DNA from: Nocardioides terrae
Lineage (GTDB): Bacteria; Actinomycetota; Actinomycetes; Propionibacteriales; Nocardioidaceae
Assembly: GCF_900112345.1 (NCBI RefSeq)
Contig: NZ_FOLB01000010.1
Coordinates: 94,600 to 158,599 of the forward strand
Reading direction: 5' to 3'
DNA length: 64,000 nt
In this document: positions 1-9,244 of the stretch, piece by piece
How the letters are laid out: every line of letters starts with the position of its first letter
Position numbering within the stretch: the first letter of the stretch is position 1
Notes under the pieces: generated by a model
What the model was told of the DNA's origin: nothing
Seen by the model: only the letters and a program-made list of their open reading frames with translations
Database searches by the model: none
Program-made: the position numbers and the translations under genes

Positions 1-1
1 C

Positions 2-2089
2 TCCACGTTCCACTCCGCCTGCGTGCGCATCCTGCGCAAGGAGGTCGAGCGGATCGGCTACAAGTCGAGCTTCACGATCTACGACGCCGCCGACTCCAAG
101 CGGCTGATGGCGCTGGTCTGCGGCGACCTCGACCTCGACCCGAAGCGCTACCAGCCGGCGCAGGTGCTCAACTGGGTCTCGGACCAGAAGAACGAGCTGC
201 GCGACCCCTCCGATGCGGAGAAGGACGCCCGCAACAGCCTCGAGGAGACCTACGCGTCGGCGTACAAGCTCTACCAGCGGCGGCTGCGCGAGGCCAACGC
301 GTTCGACTTCGACGACCTGATCATGACGACCGTGCACCTGATGCGGGAGTTCCCCGAGGTGCGAGAGACCTACCGGCGGCGGTTCCGGCACGTGCTGGTC
401 GACGAGTACCAGGACACCAACCACGCGCAGTACGCCCTCGTCCACGAGCTGTGCGCGGACAGCCCGGAGGGCGATTCGCTGGTCGAGCCTGTCGAGACCC
501 AGCGGGTCGAGCCGGCCGAGCTGATGGTCGTCGGCGACGCCGACCAGTCGATCTACGCCTTCCGCGGCGCCAACATCCGCAACATCCTCGACTTCGAGCA
601 GGACTTCCCCAACGCGAAGACCATCCTGCTGGAGCAGAACTACCGCTCCACCCAGACCATCCTCACCGCCGCCAACGCGGTCATCGACCACAACAAGGGC
701 CGGCCGCCGAAGCGGCTGTGGAGCGACGCCGGCCAGGGCGAGCGGATCGAGGGGTACGTCGCCGACGACGAGCACGACGAGGCGCGCTTCGTCTCCGACC
801 AGATCGACAAGCTCGTCGACGCCGGCCGGTCGGCGGCCGACGTGGCCGTCTTCTACCGCACCAACGCCCAGTCCCGTGTGTTCGAGGAGGTGTTCATCCG
901 CACCGGCCAGCCCTACAAGGTCGTCGGCGGGGTGCGCTTCTACGAGCGTCGCGAGGTCCGCGACGCCCTCGCCTACCTCCGCGCGCTGGCCAACCCGGCC
1001 GACCAGGTCTCGCTGCGCCGGATCGTCAACACCCCCAAGCGCGGGATCGGCGACCGGGCCGTCGCGTGCGTCAACGCGCTCGCCGAGCGCGACGGGCTGA
1101 CCTTCTGGGAGGGGCTGCAGCGCGCCGAGGCCGCCCCCGGTCTGGCCACCCGGTCGCTCACCAACATCCGCGGCTTCGTCGCGATGATGGAGGAGCTGAT
1201 GTCGATGGTCGAGGCCGGCGAGCGGGCCGACGTCGTGCTGGAGTCGACGCTCGCGCGGTCGAGCTACCTCGAGGAGCTCGAGGCCTCCGACGACCCGCAG
1301 GACGCCACCCGGGTCGAGAACCTCGCCGAGCTGGTCGCCGTGGCCCGTGAGTTCTCCGACGACCCGGTCGCCGGGCCGTCCGCCGACCCTGCCGACGTGG
1401 ACGCGGGGGTCGTGGCCCCCGGGCTCGTCGACTTCCTCGAACGGGTCGCGCTCGTGGCCGACTCCGACCAGATCCCGGACGACGGCGAGGGCGTCGTCAC
1501 GCTGATGACGCTGCACACCGCCAAGGGCCTGGAGTTCCCGGTCGTCTTCCTCACCGGCCTCGAGGACGGCGTGTTCCCGCACTCGCGCGCCCTGGGTGAC
1601 AGCACCGAGCTGGAGGAGGAGCGTCGGCTGGCGTACGTCGGCATCACCCGTGCCCGCGAGCGGCTCTTCCTCTCCCACGCCCTCGTGCGCTCGGCCTGGG
1701 GCGCGCCGATGCACAACCCGCCCAGCCGCTTCCTGGCCGAGCTCCCCGTCGACCTCGTCGACTGGCGGCGTACCGCCGCCGACCAGACCCGCTGGTCGCG
1801 CCCCGACGTCTCGTCGTCCTGGTCCTCGGGCGGGCTGTCGACACCCACCGAGCGCGGCCGCCGCAACTTCTCCTCCGCCGCCCTGCGCGCCGACGCGGCG
1901 GCCAAGTCGAAGCCGTCCGGCCCCGTGCCGTCCCTCGAGCCCGGCGACCGGGTCACGCACAACTCGTTCGGCCTCGGCACCGTCGTGTCCGTCGAGGGCG
2001 TGGCGGACAAGGCGGTTGCCTCGATCGACTTCGGCTCCTCGGGCGTCAAGCGCCTGCTGCTGCGCTACGCCCCGGTCGAGAAGCTCTGA
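2..2089 (+). CDS. pcrA: ATP-dependent DNA helicase PcrA/UvrD, 5'-truncated
   Basis: This is an SF1A 3'-5' DNA helicase for repair and replication-fork maintenance. The reading frame is open from base 2, and the peptide TFHSACVRILR just before the first in-frame GTG matches the family, so the N-terminus with Walker A lies outside the window. Visible motifs in order are VDEYQDTN (Walker B, near base 400), GDADQSIYAFRGAN (motif III, near 535), EQNYRST (near 630), TLHTAKGLEF (motif V, near 1507) and YVGITRARE (motif VI, near 1636). The C-terminal segment GDRVTHNSFGLGTVVSVEG is the small Tudor-like domain that PcrA uses to contact RNA polymerase. The loop between motifs II and III carries an unusual insert with peptide SLVEPVETQ (bases about 461-520). 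Identity is clear; only the first roughly 100 or more residues are missing. Confidence 0.96.
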   Translation, partial: STFHSACVRILRKEVERIGYKSSFTIYDAADSKRLMALVCGDLDLDPKRYQPAQVLNWVSDQKNELRDPSDAEKDARNSLEETYASAYKLYQRRLREANAFDFDDLIMTTVHLMREFPEVRETYRRRFRHVLVDEYQDTNHAQYALVHELCADSPEGDSLVEPVETQRVEPAELMVVGDADQSIYAFRGANIRNILDFEQDFPNAKTILLEQNYRSTQTILTAANAVIDHNKGRPPKRLWSDAGQGERIEGYVADDEHDEARFVSDQIDKLVDAGRSAADVAVFYRTNAQSRVFEEVFIRTGQPYKVVGGVRFYERREVRDALAYLRALANPADQVSLRRIVNTPKRGIGDRAVACVNALAERDGLTFWEGLQRAEAAPGLATRSLTNIRGFVAMMEELMSMVEAGERADVVLESTLARSSYLEELEASDDPQDATRVENLAELVAVAREFSDDPVAGPSADPADVDAGVVAPGLVDFLERVALVADSDQIPDDGEGVVTLMTLHTAKGLEFPVVFLTGLEDGVFPHSRALGDSTELEEERRLAYVGITRARERLFLSHALVRSAWGAPMHNPPSRFLAELPVDLVDWRRTAADQTRWSRPDVSSSWSSGGLSTPTERGRRNFSSAALRADAAAKSKPSGPVPSLEPGDRVTHNSFGLGTVVSVEGVADKAVASIDFGSSGVKRLLLRYAPVEKL
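481..499. repeat. Short imperfect palindrome inserted in-frame within pcrA
   Basis: The sequence ggtcgagcctgtcgagacc is an imperfect palindrome translated as VEPVET inside the variable loop between helicase motifs II and III. It resembles the ggtctcgacaggctcgacc-type short repeats scattered through many actinobacterial genomes. I recall that family from general knowledge; no second copy was seen in this window. Confidence 0.4.
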
Positions 2090-2156
2090 CACGCCTCCGC
2101 CTAGCGGCTCCGGCTACTCGACCACCGACGATCCGGCGCGCTCGGGCGGTCCGGCT

Positions 2157-3521
2157 CTACGGCTGCAGGCCGTGCTCGACCAGGGCGGGGTAGGGGTCGA
2201 CCGGGTCGCCGCCACCGGGGCGGACCTCGACGTGCACGTGCGGCCCGGTCACGTGACCGGTCGAGCCGACGAAGCCGATGACGTCGCCGGCGTGGACCTC
2301 CTGGCCGGGCTCGACGCCGAAGCGCACCTGGTGGGCGTACCAGAGCTCGGTGCCGTCCTCGAGCGTCTCCACGGTCTTGTTGCCGTAGGCGCCGTCGTAG
2401 GCGATGGTCGCCGAGATCACGCCGTTGGAGATCGCGTGGATCGGGGTCCCGGTCGGCGCGGCGAAGTCGAGGCCGGTGTGGCAGTGCGACCAGAGGCCGC
2501 AGTCGCCGAAGCGGGCGGTCAGGTGGTAGACGCCGGAGGGGATCGGAAGGCCCCACTGGTTCTTCTTGAGCACCTGCGCCCAGCCGGAGGCCTTCTGGTT
2601 GATCGCGGCGAGCGCGTTCTCGTGCGCCTCGGCGGCGGAGTTGGCGGCGCCGCGGCCACCGCCACGGCTCACCGAGACGGTGCGGTTGCCGATCGAGGCG
2701 ACGGCGCTGCTGCCGGTGAGAGCGCCCGCCTGGCGCAGCGGGCCGGCGTCGGCGCGGACCAGGTCCTGCTTGCCGGCCGTCATCGCGCCCGCGCCGGCGA
2801 CCACGAGGGCGGCCGCGCCGACGAGGGCGGAGAGCGACGGCAGCACGCGCAACCGGGTACGCCGGGGGGCGACCCGGGCGCGCTTGCCGGTCTTGATGGC
2901 GGGCATCGTGGTGGTGGTGTCGAAGCTGAAGTCGGTCCCGGGGAGGTCCTCGATCCGCGGCATGCTGCCCGTGAACGCCTCGGTGAGTGCGAACGGCAGC
3001 TGGCCGGTGTCCTCGGGGGACTCGGCGGCGAAGAGGTTCCAGTCCGACCACTCGGTGGAGCGGCGCGGCGCGGGGACGTCGAGCAGCGCGACCGGGGCGA
3101 CAGGCTTGACGAACGCGACGGCCGGCTCGGGGACCGGCTCGACGACGGGCTCGATGACCGGCGCGGGCATCATCTCGACACGCGGGCGGATGGTCGGCAC
3201 CGGCGCCTCGATCGGCCGCGGCGCGGCCAGGTCGATCAGGTCGGCCGGGGCCGGGGCGTCCACGGCCGGGCGCGCGATGCGCTTGCCCACGTACGGCGTG
3301 GCGGGCGCGGGGATGATCGAAGCGGGGACGGTCGATGCGGGGACGATCGGCGCGGAATCGGCGACCGGACGGGCGGCGCGCTTGCCGACGTACGGCTGAG
3401 CGACCGGAGCGGGCTGCTCGTCGGGGGCGACGTCACGTCGGGCACGCTTGCCGACATAAGGGGTCACCGGTGCCGAGGGCTGTCGGTCGGGACCGACAAT
3501 GTCCACTCGGGGGTCACTCAC
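2157..3521 (-). CDS. Membrane-anchored M23 (LytM-type) peptidase
   Basis: This is a predicted cell-wall endopeptidase or regulator of 454 aa, starting at GTG. The N-terminal ~220 residues are Pro/Ala-rich and carry three copies of the motif PYVGKR (residues about 21-26, 43-48 and 76-81). A single hydrophobic segment, LSALVGAAALVVAGAGAM, lies near residues 228-248. The C-terminal domain is extracellular and holds the M23 zinc ligands: HTGLD (H348, D352) and HVHVE (HxH near residue 430), with a mid-domain WYAHQ. All key residues of a zinc-active LytM enzyme are present, so it is likely catalytic. The topology is type II: cytoplasmic Pro-rich tail, TM, outside peptidase. The tail repeats could bind cytoplasmic division or cytoskeletal partners; that is inference. 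It converges on pcrA with a 67-bp gap. Confidence 0.88.
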   Translation of the reverse strand: MSDPRVDIVGPDRQPSAPVTPYVGKRARRDVAPDEQPAPVAQPYVGKRAARPVADSAPIVPASTVPASIIPAPATPYVGKRIARPAVDAPAPADLIDLAAPRPIEAPVPTIRPRVEMMPAPVIEPVVEPVPEPAVAFVKPVAPVALLDVPAPRRSTEWSDWNLFAAESPEDTGQLPFALTEAFTGSMPRIEDLPGTDFSFDTTTTMPAIKTGKRARVAPRRTRLRVLPSLSALVGAAALVVAGAGAMTAGKQDLVRADAGPLRQAGALTGSSAVASIGNRTVSVSRGGGRGAANSAAEAHENALAAINQKASGWAQVLKKNQWGLPIPSGVYHLTARFGDCGLWSHCHTGLDFAAPTGTPIHAISNGVISATIAYDGAYGNKTVETLEDGTELWYAHQVRFGVEPGQEVHAGDVIGFVGSTGHVTGPHVHVEVRPGGGDPVDPYPALVEHGLQP

Positions 3522-3888
3522 GTTTCATCGCTCCGCTGGTCGGGATTCAGACGGCGAGGCCCGACCTTAGCGGACGTCCTAGGACGTCTGTAAATCGGTG
3601 CCGGTCCCCGATTGTGGAGATTGCACTCCGTCGCGGAGACGCTTTCGTGCGGAATCGGGACTTTGGGCCCAAGGTGCCGCTGCGCGGGTGCATGACCGGT
3701 GCATGACTATGTCGTGCGTCACCCTGGGCGCCCCCGGGGTCGTCCTACCGCCCGGTCACGTCTAATGTGCCTCGAGGACATCCCACCGCCCGAGCCTCAG
3801 GACGCCGAGGCACTTCTCGGCTGAGCCATGGCTCCGACGAAGGACCGACCGTGGACGAGAACCGTTCCCTAGAAGCATTGGTGGATCA
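3522..3888. other. Divergent intergenic region between the M23 peptidase and sucC
   Basis: This 367-bp gene-free stretch should hold promoters for both flanking genes. It contains a perfect 16-bp palindrome (3573-3588) close to the peptidase start. It also has a 10-bp direct repeat ggtgcatgac at 3687-3696 and 3698-3707, about one helical turn apart. A possible -10 (taatgt, near 3763) faces sucC. No small ORF, tRNA or recognisable riboswitch was seen. Confidence 0.5.
3573..3588. promoter_or_regulatory. Perfect 16-bp palindrome upstream of the M23 peptidase gene
   Basis: gacgtcctaggacgtc is a perfect dyad centred about 60 bp upstream of the peptidase GTG. Its position suits an operator near the promoter of that gene. 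The cognate regulator is unknown. Confidence 0.45.
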
Positions 3889-5055
3889 GTGGATCTGATG
3901 GAGTACCAGGCGAAGCAGCTCTTCGCCAAGCATGGTGTCGCGACCACCCTCGGTGTGGTCGTCGAGACCGCTGAGGCGGCCAAGGCGGCTGCCGAGGAGA
4001 TGGGCGGCGTGACCGTCATCAAGGCTCAGGTCAAGGCCGGTGGCCGTGGCAAGGCCGGTGGCGTCAAGCTCGCCAAGACCGCTGACGAGGCTTATCTGCA
4101 CGCCAGCAACATCCTCGGCATGGAGATCAAGGGCCTCACGGTCAACCGCGTGCTGGTCACGCCGGCCACCCCGCCGGAGGAGGAGTACTACTTCTCGTTC
4201 CTGCTGGACCGCTCCAACCGCCAGTACCTCTGCATCGCGTCGGTCGAGGGTGGTGTCGAGATCGAGGAGGTCGCGAAGACCAACCCCGACGCCGTCAAGC
4301 AGATCGGCATCGACCCCGGCAAGGGCGTCGACGAGACCAAGGCCCGGGAGATCGCCACCGAGGCGAAGTTCCCCGAGCCCGTCTTCGAGCAGGCCGTCGA
4401 GCTGATCCAGGCGCTCTACAAGACCTTCGTCGAGGAGGACGCCACCCTCGTCGAGGTCAACCCGCTGGCCCGTCTGGCCGGTGACAAGCTCGAGGCGCTC
4501 GACGGCAAGGTGTCGCTCGACGACAACGCCTCCGAGGTGCGCCACCCGGACCACGAGGAGTTCGAGATCCGCGAGGAGACCGACCCGCTCGAGGCGAAGG
4601 CGAAGGACCTCGGTCTCAACTACGTCAAGCTCGACGGCCAGGTCGGCATCATCGGCAACGGCGCGGGTCTCGTCATGAGCACCCTCGACGTCGTCGCCTA
4701 CGCCGGCGCGGCGCACGGCGGCGTGAAGCCGGCCAACTTCCTCGACATCGGCGGCGGCGCCAACGCGCAGGTGATGGCCAACGGCCTCGACGTCATCCTC
4801 AACGACGACCAGGTCAAGGCGGTCTTCGTGAACGTCTTCGGCGGCATCACCGCCTGCGACGAGGTCGCCAAGGGCATCGTGGGCGCGCTCGACATCCTCG
4901 GCGACGAGGCGACCAAGCCGCTCGTCGTACGCCTCGACGGCAACAACGTCGACCTGGGTCGCCAGATCCTCAACGAGCGCAACCACCCACTCGTGACCGT
5001 TGTCGAGACCATGGACGGCGGAGCCGACAAGGCCGCCGAGCTGGCGAACGCCTGA
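3889..5055 (+). CDS. sucC: Succinyl-CoA synthetase beta subunit (ADP-forming)
   Basis: This TCA-cycle enzyme interconverts succinyl-CoA and succinate with substrate-level phosphorylation; SucC carries the ATP-grasp nucleotide-binding domain. It is 388 aa, the usual length. The GTG start gives [16 protein letters not shown], matching the conserved N-terminus; an ATG three codons later is the alternative. Conserved blocks are [16 protein letters not shown] (ATP-grasp), [18 protein letters not shown] and [13 protein letters not shown]. It is followed after 18 bp by sucD. The long upstream region suggests its own promoter. Identity is secure. Confidence 0.97.
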   Translation: MDLMEYQAKQLFAKHGVATTLGVVVETAEAAKAAAEEMGGVTVIKAQVKAGGRGKAGGVKLAKTADEAYLHASNILGMEIKGLTVNRVLVTPATPPEEEYYFSFLLDRSNRQYLCIASVEGGVEIEEVAKTNPDAVKQIGIDPGKGVDETKAREIATEAKFPEPVFEQAVELIQALYKTFVEEDATLVEVNPLARLAGDKLEALDGKVSLDDNASEVRHPDHEEFEIREETDPLEAKAKDLGLNYVKLDGQVGIIGNGAGLVMSTLDVVAYAGAAHGGVKPANFLDIGGGANAQVMANGLDVILNDDQVKAVFVNVFGGITACDEVAKGIVGALDILGDEATKPLVVRLDGNNVDLGRQILNERNHPLVTVVETMDGGADKAAELANA

Positions 5056-5073
5056 GGCCGGGAAGAGACTGAA

Positions 5074-5970
5074 GTGAGCATCTACCTCAACAAGGACAGC
5101 AAGGTCATCGTCCAGGGCATCACGGGCGGCATGGGTGCCAAGCACACCGCCCTGATGCTCGACTCGGGCGCCCAGATCGTCGGCGGCGTCAACGCGCGCA
5201 AGGCCGGCACCACGGTGACCCACAAGGACCACGAGGGCAACGACGTCGAGCTGCCCGTCTTCGGCACCGTCGCCGAGGCCATGGAGAAGACCGGGGCCGA
5301 CGTGTCGGTCGCGTTCGTCCCGCCGGCCTTCACCAAGGACGCGTGCATCGAGGCCATCGACGCCGAGATCCCGCTCCTGGTCGTGATCACCGAGGGCGTC
5401 CCGGTGCAGGACACCGCCGAGGTGTGGGCCTACCTGCAGGGCAAGAAGACCCGCATGATCGGCCCGAACTGCCCCGGCATCATCACGCCGGGCGAGTCGC
5501 TGGCCGGCATCACGCCGCACACCATCACGGGCAAGGGCCCGGTCGGTCTCGTGTCGAAGTCGGGCACGCTGACCTACCAGATGATGTACGAGCTGCGTGA
5601 CTTCGGCTTCTCCACCGCCATCGGCATCGGCGGCGACCCGATCGTGGGCACCACCCACATCGACGCGCTCCAGGCGTTCCAGGACGACCCGGAGACCGAG
5701 GTCATCGTGATGATCGGCGAGATCGGCGGCGACGCCGAGGAGCGGGCCGCGGCCTACATCAAGGAGAACATCACCAAGCCGGTCGTCGGCTACGTCGCGG
5801 GCTTCACCGCCCCCGAGGGCAAGACGATGGGCCACGCCGGTGCGATCGTGTCCGGCTCGGCCGGCACCGCACAGGCGAAGAAGGACGCGCTCGAGGCCGT
5901 CGGCGTCAAGGTCGGCAAGACGCCGTCCGAGACCGCCGCGCTCGCCCGGGAGCTGCTCCAGAGCCGCTGA
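5074..5970 (+). CDS. sucD: Succinyl-CoA synthetase alpha subunit
   Basis: This is the CoA-binding, phosphohistidine-carrying partner of SucC, 298 aa with a GTG start preceded by a purine-rich gggaagag. The active-site histidine lies in [12 protein letters not shown] (H254). The CoA-binding Rossmann block is [13 protein letters not shown] near the N-terminus. It forms a two-gene operon with sucC and is closed by a very strong UUCG hairpin immediately downstream, so read-through into the next region should be low. Confidence 0.97.
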   Translation: MSIYLNKDSKVIVQGITGGMGAKHTALMLDSGAQIVGGVNARKAGTTVTHKDHEGNDVELPVFGTVAEAMEKTGADVSVAFVPPAFTKDACIEAIDAEIPLLVVITEGVPVQDTAEVWAYLQGKKTRMIGPNCPGIITPGESLAGITPHTITGKGPVGLVSKSGTLTYQMMYELRDFGFSTAIGIGGDPIVGTTHIDALQAFQDDPETEVIVMIGEIGGDAEERAAAYIKENITKPVVGYVAGFTAPEGKTMGHAGAIVSGSAGTAQAKKDALEAVGVKVGKTPSETAALARELLQSR

Positions 5971-6004
5971 CGCGACCTCCCCGGGGCTGACCGCTCCAAC
6001 GTCC

Positions 6005-6036
6005 TGCGCCCTGGCTGCTTCGGCAGCCAGGGCGCA
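6005..6036 (+). terminator. Perfect 14-bp stem with UUCG tetraloop after sucD
   Basis: The arms tgcgccctggctgc and gcagccagggcgca pair perfectly around the ultra-stable loop ttcg. The hairpin ends 66 bp after the sucD stop codon and is followed by cgacgtttt. It is a convincing intrinsic terminator for sucCD and also faces the convergent gene ending at 6091. Confidence 0.88.
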
Positions 6037-6090
6037 CGACGTTTTCGGCCTGTATCGCGGGAAGGGGAGCGGGGACCGGGCCGGCGAGCC

Positions 6091-7905
6091 TCAGCCGAGC
6101 TGGCGCAGCCGCTCCGCCGCGCGGTCGGTGAGCGTGGCGAACACCGCGTCGGGGATCGTGGCCGAGCCGGACGGGACGAAGCCGACCTGCGCCACGTTGT
6201 CGCCCTCGCGGAGGATCGCCATCAGGAAGACGACAGTCGTCTTGTCGGACGTCTCGACCTGCACCCGCCACGAGGTCAGGTCGCGTGCCGGCGTCGCGAC
6301 GTTCTCCAGCTGCGTGGCCTTGGTGCTCAGGTCGGTCTTCGGGCAGGTCGCGACGGCGTCCCGGGTCGTCGCGACCAGCTTGCGGGCCGCCCTGGCGGAG
6401 CCGAAGGAGCCGATCGTCTCGGTGAGGCCGAACTGCGGGGCCACCTTGGCCATCGGGATGACGTAGGAGCGGGTCAGGTCGCCCGACACGCCCTTGCGAT
6501 GGAAGACGGTCTGGTCGCAGCGGGTCGCGGCCAGGTTGCTCGTGGCCGGCTTGGGAGCGGTCGCGGCCCAGGGCTGGGCCACCCCCTCGACGGGCGGCAG
6601 GTCGACCACGTCGAGCATGGCCGGGTGGTCGCCGACCGCGATCGGGGGCCGCGGCGTGACCTTGGGCGTGGACGTGCAGGTGCCGCCGTCGGGCAGCTCG
6701 CAGAGCCGTCCGACCGCCTGCGCGAGCAGCCCCGTGTTGGTGGCCACGGGCTTCTTGCCCGGCGCCGGCTGGGCGCTGACCACGGTCGTGGTGACGGAGC
6801 CGGTGCGGGCGATGCTGGCCACCACCGACCGGTTCGGCCGCTTCCAGTCGCGGAGGTCGACCAGCGTCGCCTCGTCACCGATTCCGGTCACCTGCCGGGT
6901 GGAGAGCAGCTGCAGGCGGGGCTCGCGACAGCCGGCGTACCACGTGAGGGAGGCGACGTAGGCGGCGTGTGCGGACGCGGGGCTCGTCGACACCTCCGTC
7001 GACTGGCCGACGGAGAGCGCCTTGCCGGAGACCAGCGTCCGCATCAGCGCCGCGCGCGGCGACTGGTCGGCGAACCGCTGCTGCTGGCACGGCAGCACCA
7101 GGCCGTCGCCGTCGGTGTTGTCCGAGGTCATCTGGGTGGTCCACACGCCGCCGAGGGCGCTGGTGACCTGGTCGGGGGAGATGAGGTCGTCGGTGGTGAT
7201 CCGGGCGACCGCCGGCTCCGGGCCGTCGGACCCCGGGGTGTGCATGCTGAGCGCCTCGAGCGTCGGCCGTACGCCGTCGGCGTCGGTGACCAGCAGGCCG
7301 GAACCCGCGAAGCCCACGAGCGCGACGGCGGCAGCGATCGCGGTGTGCATCCGGCGCCGGGCGCTGCCCGCCCGGGTGAGGATGCTCGGCCGCGGCCAGC
7401 GCAGGTCGCGCAGCTCGGCGGCCATCGGCTCGAAGAGGCCGAGGATGCTGGTGGTCGGCACGTTGCGGGCCAGGGCGAACGCGGCCGTGGCGGCCTGCAG
7501 CTCGCGCTCGGCCCGCACCTGGGTGATGCCCGCCTCCCGGGCGAGCTGGTCCAGCGGCAACGTGGTGAGGTGCGCCAGCAGCAGCACCTTGCGCTGCAGC
7601 TGCGGGAGCTTGGCCAGCGCGGCGAGTGTGGCGCGGATCTCGTCGTCGAAGCCGCGTTCACGGTGGAACGGACGGGCCGTGTGACGGCGCAGCGCGTGCG
7701 ACCACGCCTGAGGCCTGACGAAGCTCTCGGGGTCCTCGAGGCGGCTCACCTTGCGCCAGTGGTGCCACCCGATGACCAGCGCGTCGCGCACCGCCTTCTG
7801 AGCGGCAGGGAGGTCGCCGGTGAGCGCCCAGGTTTGGAGGAGGAGGCGTCCGCGGACGTCCTTGTAGAACGTCTCGAACGCGTGGGGGTCGGCCTTTTTC
7901 CTCAT
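6091..7905 (-). CDS. Membrane protein with N-terminal sigma-factor-like domain and C-terminal extracellular sensor-like region
   Basis: With the ATG at 7905 this encodes 604 aa; the frame stays open to 7959, but that start would leave only 17 bp to the divergent gene. Residues 8-150 resemble an ECF sigma factor: a region-2-like helix set (FETFYKDVRGRLLLQTWALTG) and a region-4-like helix-turn-helix (LPQLQRKVLLLAHLT, then LDQLAREAGITQVRAERELQ). One TM segment spans residues about 186-206. The remaining ~400 residues are Ser/Thr/Pro-rich and cysteine-containing, with two similar halves (each has a DxxxR/S-rich core and a conserved Cys pair). They look broadly like PknH-type extracellular sensor domains. 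A membrane-tethered transcription factor is one reading; a degenerate domain used as a cytoplasmic anchor is another. The function is not established from sequence. Confidence 0.7.
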   Translation of the reverse strand: MRKKADPHAFETFYKDVRGRLLLQTWALTGDLPAAQKAVRDALVIGWHHWRKVSRLEDPESFVRPQAWSHALRRHTARPFHRERGFDDEIRATLAALAKLPQLQRKVLLLAHLTTLPLDQLAREAGITQVRAERELQAATAAFALARNVPTTSILGLFEPMAAELRDLRWPRPSILTRAGSARRRMHTAIAAAVALVGFAGSGLLVTDADGVRPTLEALSMHTPGSDGPEPAVARITTDDLISPDQVTSALGGVWTTQMTSDNTDGDGLVLPCQQQRFADQSPRAALMRTLVSGKALSVGQSTEVSTSPASAHAAYVASLTWYAGCREPRLQLLSTRQVTGIGDEATLVDLRDWKRPNRSVVASIARTGSVTTTVVSAQPAPGKKPVATNTGLLAQAVGRLCELPDGGTCTSTPKVTPRPPIAVGDHPAMLDVVDLPPVEGVAQPWAATAPKPATSNLAATRCDQTVFHRKGVSGDLTRSYVIPMAKVAPQFGLTETIGSFGSARAARKLVATTRDAVATCPKTDLSTKATQLENVATPARDLTSWRVQVETSDKTTVVFLMAILREGDNVAQVGFVPSGSATIPDAVFATLTDRAAERLRQLG

Positions 7906-7976
7906 GAGCAACCGAAAGGCTACCCGCCGGTCGGTCGGCGCGCCGCACCCACGAACCACCCCCTCCCTCAGCGAAG

Positions 7977-9233
7977 ATGGCCACGATGACTTCTCTGCTG
8001 CCCCGACCGACCCGGACCTCGGAGCAGGTCAGCGCCGACCTGCGCCACCGTCGGCCACTGGTCGTCGTGGCCACGGCGGGCGGGGTCGCGGCGGCCGCTG
8101 CGACGCTCCTGGTGTGCCTCGCGGTGGGGGTCGTCGGCTGGTTCCTCACCGACAGCGGAGCCCACGGCGCTCCCCGGGACGCCCTGCGAGCCGGGGCCAC
8201 GGCCTGGTTGATGGCGCACGGGTCGGGCGTCCACGTGGAGGGTGTGGCGGTCACCGTGGTCCCGCTCGGCCTGACCCTGATAGTCGGCTGGGCGTTGTGG
8301 CGGATCGGCAACCGCGTCGGCGACTCGATCTCGGGCCACGGCCCCGACGCCGACCGGATCGCCGACGGCGAGCGCGACTGGACCGTGCCGCTCGCCTCGG
8401 CCCTCTTCGCGCTCGGCTACCTCGTCACCACGATCGTGACCGGCTCGGTGGCCGGCACGGTGTCGACGTCCCCCGACGTCGCCCGCGCCGCCGCCTGGGC
8501 CTTCCTCCTCTCCCTGCTGGTCGGCGGCACCGGCATCGCCGTGGGCGCGGGACGCGCGGCGGTCGCGGCGGCCTGGCTCCCGCCGACGATCCGGGCGGTC
8601 GCCCACGCGGCCCGCCTGACGCTGCTCGGCTGGCTCGCGGTGAGCCTGGTGGCGCTCCTGACCAGCTTGGCGCTGGACTTCAGCACCGCCGCCAACGTGA
8701 TGTCGCAGCTGCACACCGACTCGGGCGCCAGCACGCTCTACACGTTCCTCACCGCGACGGTGCTCCCCAACGCCACGGCGTTCTCCGGCTCCTACCTGCT
8801 CGGCCCCGGCTTCACCGTGGGGGTGGGCACGCTGGTCAGCCCCGGTGCCGTCGTCCTCGGCCCGCTGCCGATGTTCCCGCTGCTCGCGGCGCTGCCCGAC
8901 GCCGGACCGACGCCCGCCTGGACGTCGTGGCTGGTGCTGCTGGCCCCGCTGACGGCGGCGTTCGCCGCCGTCCGCGCCCGGCGTCGGCACCCCACCGCGA
9001 GCTGGCAGGAGGGCGCCGTCCGCGGTCTGGCCGGCGGTGTCTGCGCCGGGGTCGTCTTCGGGATCCTGGCCGGGCTGTCCGGGGGAGCGGTCGGCCCCGG
9101 CCGAATGGCCGACGTGGCGCCGTACGCGCTCGACGCGACGGTGCGCGCGGTCCTCGGCTTCGGCATCGGCGGGCTGCTCGCCGGCCTCGCGGCCGCCTGG
9201 GTGACCGGACGCCGGGAGCGCCGGTCGCAGTAG
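7977..9233 (+). CDS. DUF6350 / PerM-like polytopic membrane protein
   Basis: This 418-aa protein has about nine or ten hydrophobic segments, for example PLVVVATAGGVAAAAATLLVCL near residue 30 and GFGIGGLLAGLAAAWV near the C-terminus. It fits the actinobacterial DUF6350 family, which includes the mycobacterial cell-division protein PerM. Its position, after sucCD and just before purN, is the usual one for that family. The ATG at 7977 is followed by another in-frame ATG at 7986. The stop lies 11 bp before purN, so the two are probably co-transcribed. The molecular role is unknown. Confidence 0.75.
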   Translation: MATMTSLLPRPTRTSEQVSADLRHRRPLVVVATAGGVAAAAATLLVCLAVGVVGWFLTDSGAHGAPRDALRAGATAWLMAHGSGVHVEGVAVTVVPLGLTLIVGWALWRIGNRVGDSISGHGPDADRIADGERDWTVPLASALFALGYLVTTIVTGSVAGTVSTSPDVARAAAWAFLLSLLVGGTGIAVGAGRAAVAAAWLPPTIRAVAHAARLTLLGWLAVSLVALLTSLALDFSTAANVMSQLHTDSGASTLYTFLTATVLPNATAFSGSYLLGPGFTVGVGTLVSPGAVVLGPLPMFPLLAALPDAGPTPAWTSWLVLLAPLTAAFAAVRARRRHPTASWQEGAVRGLAGGVCAGVVFGILAGLSGGAVGPGRMADVAPYALDATVRAVLGFGIGGLLAGLAAAWVTGRRERRSQ

Positions 9234-9244
9234 GCTCGCGGCCC

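Noticed and set aside
3522..3888. c-di-AMP (ydaO) riboswitch upstream of the M23 peptidase, a common pairing in Actinobacteria
   Set aside because: The conserved core blocks of that class could not be matched on the minus strand.
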